Shown: positions 54,125 to 61,645 of the stretch, piece after piece
Numbering within the stretch: the first letter of the stretch is position 1
Layout: the number at the start of each line of letters is the position of its first letter
Source: Deltaproteobacteria bacterium
GTDB taxonomy: Bacteria; Myxococcota_A; Polyangia; Haliangiales; Haliangiaceae
Length of the DNA: 64,000 nucleotides
Reading direction: 5' to 3'
NCBI GenBank assembly: GCA_020630875.1
Contig: JAHDIH010000002.1
Coordinates: forward strand, 309,332-373,331
Position numbers and translations under genes: made by a program
Notes under the pieces: model-generated
Seen by the model: the letters and a program-made list of their open reading frames with translations, nothing else
Databases searched by the model: none
Told to the model about the DNA's origin: nothing

Positions 54125-57100
54125 ATGAAAAAATTACTTGTATTGTTGATCATGATCGCCGGTTGTGGTGATCCCGCTAGTTGTCCATCCGGAACCTTTG
54201 TGGTTATCACGTCTCCGAACGCGGTTACTGGAGTATCTGGCGATCTATCTCAGCTGACCGTGACGGCAATGTCCTCATTGCTCGAAGGCGAGTCGGCAAC
54301 ACTTACGGTGACGCTTCCAGACGACACCGAATATTCTACGACAGCCAATGCTAATGCCACAGGGACCCTGACGTTCAGCGGGTTGGCCGCGACGACGATC
54401 GCAGATGGTGTCTCGCTTTCCCTTTCCGTAGTTGCCGATGGCGGAAACTGCGGAGAAGCGCGAGACGACGTGAGCATTCAAGTCGGTAGTGGCAACGGAG
54501 GAGGGGCTTGCGCTCTAGAGCTACTTACACCACCAGTGGCCGGGGTAGGTCCCGAATCACTTTACAATTCAGCGAGTGATATTGAAGCAACTGCTGGGTT
54601 ACAAATAGCGGTGGTAAGCGACGGCGACATTGAGGCTCTTGACTTGGCTACTGGTAGTAAAACGACTCTTAGTGTTACTGGTGAACCGCAACAAGTGACC
54701 ATCCCGGAAGGTCGCTACGTACTGTCAGCAATTTGTGGCGCTTCTTCAAGTGCACCTGTTCCGGTTTGGGTCGATACCGTTGCTCCAGACTGTTCTCTTA
54801 ATGCTCCAGCCACCATTTTGAGTCTTGATGACGAAGATCCGATGGCTGCTGGTACTCAGTTTACCGTCACGGTGACAAGTACCTCAGCTGATGTAGACGG
54901 GCTGTCGCCCGTATTGGAAGTCGGTGCCGCCGTGTCCAATGGCAATGCGTTTGACGCTGGAACTAGCGACGCACAACTTTCCGTGAACTCACCCGGACCG
55001 TTTACTATCACAGCTACGGTCTCAGATGCTGCACAGAATGAGTGCGTTGCTTCTACATCAAACAATCACGTAGCAAGTGGCTGTTCGATTAGTTTCACAT
55101 CGCCAACAGCTCCGATCACGACAGACAGCAACAATGACGCTACGGACGGTCTGCAAGGAATTCTTGAAGTCGACGTAGATCCTGCGTGCGCCGGGCAAAC
55201 GGTTACGACGACATGTGGAGATGGCATGAGCACCGCTGTTGTTCCCAACGGAGGTGGCGTAACGCAACTAAACGTCACCTGGTGCGGCAACGCCCAATGC
55301 GAAGTGACGCAAACTTGCACTACTTCAGTTACTAGCGTGGATGGCTTTCCGACGTCCGTTGATTCCACCGTTCAAGTGGATACGCAACCGCCAAGCGTGG
55401 GACTTGTCGTTACCAGTCCATCTGTTCCGTGCGGTGCATTGATCACTAACGCAGACGATATCGATGGCGATGCGACCAACGGCATTCAAATTGAAGCAAC
55501 GGTAAACGTACCTACGGCCGTAACAAGGGAAGTCGAGTTGACCAATGCGCTTGGAACGCAAACCATTACCTCTGGCGTTGGTGGCATTACACTTATCACT
55601 CTTGAGCCAGGCGCAAACGACATGGTTGGTAAAGCCACGGACCTTGCAGGGAACGTGGGAATGACCGCGGTTTGTACCATCAATCTAGCGGACATCGCTG
55701 TGAATTTCGCAACGAATGTCGCAGATGGCCAAGTGAGTGCACTTGATGGTTCAGTTAATGGAACCGACTTAACGTTCGATATTTGCGGGACGGTGTCACA
55801 AACGGGGGCAAGCGTCGATGTGACCATTGACGGCGGTGCCGCCATCGCTGCGACCGTCACTGGAACCAACTGGTGCGTCACCACGACGCTCGCGCAATCG
55901 CCTCCAGATTATGCTGTCGTCGCAACTGCAACAGCGGGAACGAGCAGCGGACAAGCTTCTTTGACCCTGACCGTAGACGTTGCCCCGCCGGGAATGATTA
56001 CTGGCGGATCGCTTTTCTCTCCTTCTCGTCATGAAATAGAGGCGGAGTGGGTCACGCCAGCGGATGCAGATTCGTTCTTAGTCCGAGTTGGCGACATCAT
56101 GTTTACTGACGCCAACTTTGACACCACTGGCACGGCAGTAGTGGCTCCAGCAGCTGGCGGAACCGTCTCTGCTAATGCGGTCAACTTACATGCTGCCACT
56201 GAGTATTACGTCGGTGTGATTGCGTTGGATGCCGCCGGTAATCGGTCTGTCGTGACCAACATCGGACCAATCACCCCAAGCTTTGACACCATCGGACCTG
56301 TGCTGGCAGGTGACCCTGGAGACCTTTCTAACGATAACGCTCTAGGATTTTCCATTGCGCGCGGCAAGTTTAACGATGATGAGTTCTACGATGTCGCAGT
56401 TTCTGCGCCGTATCGAACCAACGGTGGACATGTTTACGTTTACTATGGAAGTGCAACCGGTATTTCGACCACACCAGATCTTCAAATTTTGAGTGCTTCC
56501 AACTCAGGCGACCTCATGGGACGTGGCCTCACTGCAGTTGAGTGGAGCACTACCGGTCGTCATGACCTTGTGGTGAGTGCACCGTTTGGCGATTCCTTTA
56601 ACGGACGGATTGACATCTACAACGGCGGCGCGTCGTTCGACTCTACCGCTGATATATCGATCACAAGTTCACTAACATCGACTTACTTCAACTTTGGCAC
56701 GGTAGGCATGGACTTAGAAACTGCAGATTACGATGGCGATGGAATTGACGATATCGTAGCGGGACTAGGATCTTCGGGCGGAAGCAACGGAGGACTCGCG
56801 GTAATCTTTGGCGGCAGCGTAACGTCTTCTTTCGTCCTTGATGAAAACGACGCAACGGCTCTAAACGGAGCAATCGTTCAAGTCATCGAAGACCCACAGC
56901 CCGCAACATTCGATATCTTTGGCGATAAAGTCTTCAACCTTGGAAGCACGACCGCCGATGGAAGTGACGACATTGGGGTCGGTTACGCAGATGGCAATCG
57001 CTTTGTCGTGCTGCGAGGAATCGGTAAGCCTGCTACTGCTGGCGTTCATTTCAGAAACGTGGGAGCTGGTGATGCCCAGTTCACTCATCCGGTTGCGGCG

Positions 57101-57634
57101 AGTACTCTGTTTGGTCAACAAGCAACGCGCATTGGCGACTTGAATGGCGATGGTCGACCGGAGATCGCAATAAGTGCATTCCTAGATAATATGGATCGAG
57201 GAAATATTTGGATTGTCGATGGAAACTCGACTGGAACCAACGACGTGACGACGACAGCGCTTACTACCATTGCTTCCGGTCCTGGAATTGCGTTGTTCGG
57301 TGGCGCGATCGCTCAAAACATTGGGACCAGTGACGTCAATGACGATGGAATCCCAGACTTAGTCGCCACGGGACTTGAAAACAATACGGACTACAAAATG
57401 TTCTACTGGTTTGGAGGAACAATTCCACTTGGCAACATTACTTCTGCCGATGCGGACAGTTCAGAAACGCTCCCTGGGTTTTCTGGGCTGTACATTCAGG
57501 GGCAAGGTAGTCCACAGCGCCTAGAATGGATCGGCGACTCAAATGGTGATGGATTGCCTGATTTGTGTTTAGGTGAACACTCTGCAAACGACTCTGATGG
57601 GCAATTTGTGGTGTTTTACGATGATGGCGTGTAG
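54125..57634 (+). CDS. very large FG-GAP/integrin-type lipoprotein
   Basis: 1169 residues. MKKLLVLLIMIAGC is the lipoprotein signal, with GAGGAA before the ATG. Residues ~20-620 are Ig-like/beta-sandwich modules with paired Cys; ~625-720 is fibronectin-3-like (PSRHEIEAEWVTPADADSFL); ~730-1169 is a beta-propeller of FG-GAP repeats with Ca loops (DYDGDGIDDIV, DLNGDGRPEIAIS, DVNDDGIPDLV, DSNGDGLPDLC). Such proteins bind surfaces, matrix or other cells. It is between the radical SAM gene and the precursor, in the same direction; it may be an unrelated passenger or the surface receiver of the modified peptide. Confidence 0.85.
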   Translation: MKKLLVLLIMIAGCGDPASCPSGTFVVITSPNAVTGVSGDLSQLTVTAMSSLLEGESATLTVTLPDDTEYSTTANANATGTLTFSGLAATTIADGVSLSLSVVADGGNCGEARDDVSIQVGSGNGGGACALELLTPPVAGVGPESLYNSASDIEATAGLQIAVVSDGDIEALDLATGSKTTLSVTGEPQQVTIPEGRYVLSAICGASSSAPVPVWVDTVAPDCSLNAPATILSLDDEDPMAAGTQFTVTVTSTSADVDGLSPVLEVGAAVSNGNAFDAGTSDAQLSVNSPGPFTITATVSDAAQNECVASTSNNHVASGCSISFTSPTAPITTDSNNDATDGLQGILEVDVDPACAGQTVTTTCGDGMSTAVVPNGGGVTQLNVTWCGNAQCEVTQTCTTSVTSVDGFPTSVDSTVQVDTQPPSVGLVVTSPSVPCGALITNADDIDGDATNGIQIEATVNVPTAVTREVELTNALGTQTITSGVGGITLITLEPGANDMVGKATDLAGNVGMTAVCTINLADIAVNFATNVADGQVSALDGSVNGTDLTFDICGTVSQTGASVDVTIDGGAAIAATVTGTNWCVTTTLAQSPPDYAVVATATAGTSSGQASLTLTVDVAPPGMITGGSLFSPSRHEIEAEWVTPADADSFLVRVGDIMFTDANFDTTGTAVVAPAAGGTVSANAVNLHAATEYYVGVIALDAAGNRSVVTNIGPITPSFDTIGPVLAGDPGDLSNDNALGFSIARGKFNDDEFYDVAVSAPYRTNGGHVYVYYGSATGISTTPDLQILSASNSGDLMGRGLTAVEWSTTGRHDLVVSAPFGDSFNGRIDIYNGGASFDSTADISITSSLTSTYFNFGTVGMDLETADYDGDGIDDIVAGLGSSGGSNGGLAVIFGGSVTSSFVLDENDATALNGAIVQVIEDPQPATFDIFGDKVFNLGSTTADGSDDIGVGYADGNRFVVLRGIGKPATAGVHFRNVGAGDAQFTHPVAASTLFGQQATRIGDLNGDGRPEIAISAFLDNMDRGNIWIVDGNSTGTNDVTTTALTTIASGPGIALFGGAIAQNIGTSDVNDDGIPDLVATGLENNTDYKMFYWFGGTIPLGNITSADADSSETLPGFSGLYIQGQGSPQRLEWIGDSNGDGLPDLCLGEHSANDSDGQFVVFYDDGV

Positions 57635-57685
57635 CAACGTCATCTTAAGCTAGATATTTCTTGGTTATTTGATAGGATAAAACAG

Positions 57686-57832
57686 ATGAACTCAAACGAT
57701 AAAAAGAACCGCAAGCGCGAAAAATATCAGCCTCCGGCGGTGGTTTCGGAAGAGACATTTGAAACACTGGCTCTTTCTTGTGCAAAGGCAAATCCCATTG
57801 CCTGCTCCGGCGCCAATCCAGACCGTAGCTAG
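57686..57832 (+). CDS. candidate RiPP precursor peptide
   Basis: 48 codons, too short for usual gene calls. ATG 57686 has AGGA at 57675-57678, and TAGGAT (57673-57678) ends 7 bases before the ATG. Residues 1-20 are basic and polar (DKKNRKREKYQPPAVV), 21-31 read SEETFETLALS, then C32, and the core ends at 48 (ACSGANPDRS) with a second Cys at 40. A charged leader, an FETLAL segment like those before the core in peptides of SPASM/HPr-kinase loci, and a short Cys/Gly/Ala/Asn core fit a leader-core precursor. KANP and GANP repeat around C40. The function is inferred from form and context. Confidence 0.6.
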   Translation: MNSNDKKNRKREKYQPPAVVSEETFETLALSCAKANPIACSGANPDRS

Positions 57833-58184
57833 TCTGAAACGTAAAGCGGCTACTCGTGGCGGCCTCCGTGCGGTTTGTGCGGGAGACTCTATGGGAAGTA
57901 CCGTGACTTTTGGCCAGTCGGTTGTGGTTAAATCACTTACTCCACAAGTTGGGGACGTCGTACTCTTTGCTTCGAATCAAGAACCGATACTTCATCGGTT
58001 AGTGGCGCGCGTCGGAACTTACTTTTTGCATGCGGGAGATGGCTCGGTTTCATCTGCGTCTTTAGCTCGAGAACGCGATGTAATTGGTGTTGCAATCGGA
58101 TTTTACAGAAAGCCAACGCTGAGACAGCGTTACCTTGCAGTCAAGCGTGTAGCAGCAGGAATCCTAAATCGTATCGCTTCTTAG
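57780..58184 (+). CDS. S24/S26-like serine protease of the RiPP-type locus
   Basis: About 134 residues from GTG 57780; TTG 57759 is also possible, and both starts overlap the precursor gene in another frame. The conserved part begins near base 57845: LRAVCAGDSMGSTVTFGQ (Ser44 counted from 57759 as nucleophile, GDSM), then GDVVLFASNQEPILHRLVAR (His79, as in S26B signal peptidases with Ser-His), and FLHAGDGS. No membrane segment is clear apart from a hydrophobic N-terminal stretch. It may cleave the leader of the modified peptide. Similar short S26-like proteins occur in loci with HPr-kinase-like and SPASM genes. Confidence 0.65.
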   Translation: MQRQIPLPAPAPIQTVASLKRKAATRGGLRAVCAGDSMGSTVTFGQSVVVKSLTPQVGDVVLFASNQEPILHRLVARVGTYFLHAGDGSVSSASLARERDVIGVAIGFYRKPTLRQRYLAVKRVAAGILNRIAS

Positions 58185-58187
58185 ACG

Positions 58188-58216
58188 TTGACAGTACGGC
58201 AGACGCGACATACAGC
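58188..58216 (+). promoter_or_regulatory. promoter with start codon at the predicted transcript start
   Basis: A perfect TTGACA (58188-58193), 17 bases, TACAGC (58211-58216), then 6 bases to GTG 58223. Confidence 0.5.
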
Positions 58217-58222
58217 TAGAAG

Positions 58223-60892
58223 GTGAAAAAGGCTGCACTAATCTTGAGTCTGATCGTTCTACTCGCCTGGCTCTTGTGGCCGAAGTCTCATAGTAGCGAG
58301 CAGGAATCCGCCACGTTGGACTCTTCCGGTCGTACCTACCAACAGCGGAGTGAGCGGGATGCAAAGATGCACGGACATCGCAAGAACGCGTGTATTGTTC
58401 GCGGCACCGTAATTCGTACCGATGGCGTGCCAATACCAAACGCTTCGGTAACGCTAATTGCTACCACGTTGGAGAGTATTTTTATGGGCGGAGTGGCTCG
58501 TGACAACACCATCCTTACCAATGAAGAAGGTGGTTTCTCTATGGTACTTCGCAAGTTCAGTAGAGGAATCGTTTCCGCGTCAGCACCAGGTCATTTGCCA
58601 GATGAATCAAAAGTGGTGAGTTGCGACGCTAAGGTTACCTTGACGTTGCAAGAGGGCGGCGTAGAATTGACTGGGGTGGTTTCTGATTTAGGAGGCGGAC
58701 CTATCGGAGGTGTTGTGGTGAGCGTTGGCGGTGGCATGCCTTCGGGGAAAAGTTTGTTTTCTGGAGCTTTGGCATCGACATCTGGTGACGACGGAAGATA
58801 CAGGCTAAATTTGAAACCTGGTAATCACGTGGTTCGAGTTTGGCATGAGAATTATGTCGCTACGGCCAAACCCATTCGTCTCGATACGTCCTCTTCTATG
58901 AATTTTATCATGGTGCCAGCTGGAGGAATTGAGGGCAGGGTTGTGAACCAGGATAATGAGCCAGTGGCAGGTCTCACTGTTGGAGCCAAAAAGTCTTCTC
59001 AAAGATCGGGACAAGCCTTTAGAGTCAATCTGTTTAATGGAGACACAACTACCACAGATAGTGAAGGTAAATTCGTTTTATCGGGGATCGAAGCCGGGCC
59101 GCATACCGTGGAAGCGATAGGGCCAGGTTACGCCACAGAACAACCCAGACTGGTTTCAATAGCATTAGGAGAAGTGAAAACGGACGTAGTAGTCAGAGTT
59201 AAGCCGAGTGCTTCGATTCGAGGAAAAGTAATAAACGCAGAGACCAAAGAGCCAATTGAAGGCGTGGTGATTGCTGGATTTAACATGGCAAAACAAACCT
59301 TGGCCGCCACGAGTAATCCTTCGGATCTTTCTGGGAACTTTGAGATTCATGGAGTTCCTGATGGCTACTACGCGCTTCTAACGTTAGGCAAAAGGTTTAG
59401 ACCTACCTTTTTGGAAACTAACGTGACCGTTGACGGCGAAGACGTCAACGATGTGCAGATAAAACTTGATGAAGGAATTGTGGTAAGGGGGCGAGTCTCA
59501 CCGCCGACGAAGGCTACGGTGTCGCTGTCGTACCAAGTAGAAATGAGTGAGGACACTAAGATGTTGGCGATGATTAGGAATACGGCAATGGGGGCTATGG
59601 TATCTGTAGGATCGAGTGAACCAACGGACGCTGACGGAAACTTTACAATCTATGGAGCTGCTCCAGGTAAGTATTCGGTAGTGGCAAAAGCGGAAGACGA
59701 GAGAGTTGGACAAGAAGAAGTTGTCCTTACAAAGGACCGTTCTCCAGATCCAGTAGTAATTGAACTTGCTGAAGGTGCTGCGATAGAGGGAAAGGTTTTG
59801 GATCAAAACGGGAAGCTCGTCGCCGGCGCAGCTGTTGTCGCGAAAAAGTCGCCACGCGAAGACGGGTTTCCAAACATCGGGGACTTATTGTCTCAAGGTT
59901 GGCCTGCTACAACGTCGAAAGATGGCAAGTTTAGGATTGGGGGCCTTTCAGAGGACAACTACCAGCTGTCTGTAAAAGTAGAGTCGCAGGAGCTAGAATT
60001 GACCAAACCGGAAGACATCGAGTTGAAAGCGAATGAGACTAAAAAAGTTACCGTGCGAGTGAAACGTCACGGCGGCAAAATTGCAGGTCAGGTTGTGGGC
60101 GAGTCCGGAGAAGGCCTCGACGGGGCAATCGTTATGGTTCAATCGTGGCGCGTTCGAAAGCGGGTGATGACTGACGCTGATGGAGCATTTGAGTTCTCCG
60201 GGCTCAAAGAACGTGACAAGGCTAATGAAGACATGACGTATACAATAGTAGCAAGAGGCGGACGCTATGGGACTCAAGCGAAAGTGACAGCAAAAGTTGG
60301 AGATTCCAATGTAACCTTGAAACTGTTGCAGGGTGGAAACGTCGTTGGACGGTCACAAAACGGAAACGACAATTACAAAGTTACAATAAAACAGCTTCCT
60401 GAGCTTGGAGTGATTTCTCCTGACGCGGGTACTTTTACTGTAAGAAATATTTCTGTTGGGAATTACGATTTGCTTGCGACGTCATCTTTTGGCTATTTGT
60501 CCAAAAACTTCGAAGTGACTGCGGGAAAAACAACTCAAATTGAGATGACGCTTGGAGCATGGTCGCAAGTCTCAGGTGTGTTGGTAGACAAAGAGGGCGT
60601 GCCGCAAAAGGGGGTTAGCGTCACCGCTTCGTGCGAGAAAAACCCTCAACAAGGCAAGATGCTGCAAAGTCTTCTCGGGCTCAGCTTCAAAAAGACTGCG
60701 GCGGATGGTTCGTTTAATGTTGGTAAGCTGGTGGACGGAAAGTGCACTCTGGCATTTTTGGGAGACACACCGGCAGATTCTCATTCTCACGACGTAGAGC
60801 TTAAACTGGGCGAAAGTAAGACTGATGTCAGAGTGGTTTTGGGGGAGAAAAACGACTCCGAGACGAATGTTTCAATTACAGTCGGAAACTAG
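58223..60892 (+). CDS. carboxypeptidase-regulatory-like repeat protein
   Basis: 889 residues from GTG 58223. The N-terminus (KKAALILSLIVLLAWLLWP) is a membrane anchor or signal. About eight carboxypeptidase regulatory-like (transthyretin-fold) repeats follow, each starting with a form like IRGKVINAETKEPIEGVVI, VEGRVVNQ-type or IAGQVVGESGEGLDGAIV, with a GxxxxDxxGxF loop. There is no peptidase catalytic domain. Such proteins are frequent in myxobacteria, are extracytoplasmic, and their job is mostly unknown. It is the next gene after the S26-like protease, 38 bases on, but with its own promoter. Confidence 0.8.
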   Translation: MKKAALILSLIVLLAWLLWPKSHSSEQESATLDSSGRTYQQRSERDAKMHGHRKNACIVRGTVIRTDGVPIPNASVTLIATTLESIFMGGVARDNTILTNEEGGFSMVLRKFSRGIVSASAPGHLPDESKVVSCDAKVTLTLQEGGVELTGVVSDLGGGPIGGVVVSVGGGMPSGKSLFSGALASTSGDDGRYRLNLKPGNHVVRVWHENYVATAKPIRLDTSSSMNFIMVPAGGIEGRVVNQDNEPVAGLTVGAKKSSQRSGQAFRVNLFNGDTTTTDSEGKFVLSGIEAGPHTVEAIGPGYATEQPRLVSIALGEVKTDVVVRVKPSASIRGKVINAETKEPIEGVVIAGFNMAKQTLAATSNPSDLSGNFEIHGVPDGYYALLTLGKRFRPTFLETNVTVDGEDVNDVQIKLDEGIVVRGRVSPPTKATVSLSYQVEMSEDTKMLAMIRNTAMGAMVSVGSSEPTDADGNFTIYGAAPGKYSVVAKAEDERVGQEEVVLTKDRSPDPVVIELAEGAAIEGKVLDQNGKLVAGAAVVAKKSPREDGFPNIGDLLSQGWPATTSKDGKFRIGGLSEDNYQLSVKVESQELELTKPEDIELKANETKKVTVRVKRHGGKIAGQVVGESGEGLDGAIVMVQSWRVRKRVMTDADGAFEFSGLKERDKANEDMTYTIVARGGRYGTQAKVTAKVGDSNVTLKLLQGGNVVGRSQNGNDNYKVTIKQLPELGVISPDAGTFTVRNISVGNYDLLATSSFGYLSKNFEVTAGKTTQIEMTLGAWSQVSGVLVDKEGVPQKGVSVTASCEKNPQQGKMLQSLLGLSFKKTAADGSFNVGKLVDGKCTLAFLGDTPADSHSHDVELKLGESKTDVRVVLGEKNDSETNVSITVGN

Positions 60893-60899
60893 GTGGAGC

Positions 60900-61550
60900 T
60901 CATTGAGCTCGTCGTCCAAAGCTCCACTCCATGCCTATTCCACCGGTGATGCTGAACAGGGTGGTTGCTTTGGTAAGGCCAAGATCTCCGCGCAATTCGA
61001 GCGAAATAGAAAGAGCGTCGTAGACGAATACGTCGTATCCCAGTTTGCCATTTCCCATCAAAATTCCCAAGGAGTCGCTATCGTCTACTTGGCTTAGTCC
61101 AAGTTCTGCGCCCAGACTGAGCCATAATTGGGGCCGTACCCAATACTTTGTGGCTATCCCTACGAGTCCCTGCTGTACTTTGGTATCTCCGCCGCTTCCG
61201 CGGATACTCATTGTGACAGACGTAACGATTCTTGGAAAAATGCGATATCCAGCACGAAGTTCGAGCAGCCCATAATCAGAAACGTTTCTTGTTTTACTTA
61301 GTTTTACGATTCCACCGGATAGCGACAATCCCAAAGACAGATGTCCATTCGTAAAACGATTGTGAGTCGGAACGGAGTACTGAGATTGCTGTTGGTCTAG
61401 TTCCACCTCGGGCTCTGATAACTCTTGTGACTCCGGAGAAGACTCGTTTTCTGATGCCTCGACCGCTTGCGATTCCTCGGGATAGCTTTCTTGGGCCACA
61501 GCACTCGCATTCAGCAACAACAACGCAGCTATGGAGATGGCAAGGCGCAT
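60900..61550 (-). CDS. outer-membrane beta-barrel protein
   Basis: 216 residues from ATG 61550; a first ATG at 61553 is less likely because TTGGAT-N17-TATCCT (61585-61557) predicts the transcript start at 61550. MRLAISIAALLLLNASAVAQ is a signal peptide. A Glu/Ser/Gln-rich linker (residues ~20-60) precedes a barrel of about eight strands (HLSLGLSLSGGIVKLS, YGLLELRAGYRIF, LWLSLGAELGLSQVD, LSISLELRGDLGL). The pattern is the same as the barrel at 11065: linker plus small barrel. Function unknown. Confidence 0.7.
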   Translation of the reverse strand: MRLAISIAALLLLNASAVAQESYPEESQAVEASENESSPESQELSEPEVELDQQQSQYSVPTHNRFTNGHLSLGLSLSGGIVKLSKTRNVSDYGLLELRAGYRIFPRIVTSVTMSIRGSGGDTKVQQGLVGIATKYWVRPQLWLSLGAELGLSQVDDSDSLGILMGNGKLGYDVFVYDALSISLELRGDLGLTKATTLFSITGGIGMEWSFGRRAQ

Positions 61551-61610
61551 CATGGAAGGATACTGCTAATTTCACCGTTATCCAAGTCCTTTACTAGCTC
61601 TAAGCAAGAC

Positions 61611-61639
61611 TAGACATTACTAAAACTAGCGGTCATGAT
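61611..61639 (+). promoter_or_regulatory. dnaX promoter with start codon at the predicted transcript start
   Basis: TAGACA (61611-61616), 17 bases, CATGAT (61634-61639), then 6 bases to GTG 61646. Confidence 0.5.
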
Positions 61640-61645
61640 GCGCGG

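Noticed and set aside
55486-56032. Minus-strand frames inside the FG-GAP gene
   Set aside because: Shadows of Thr/Val-rich beta modules; no start signals.
60893-60927. Hairpin GTGGAGCT/AGCTCCAC between the repeat protein and the barrel gene
   Set aside because: Long loop, no T-tract, and overlaps coding sequence; not called as a terminator.
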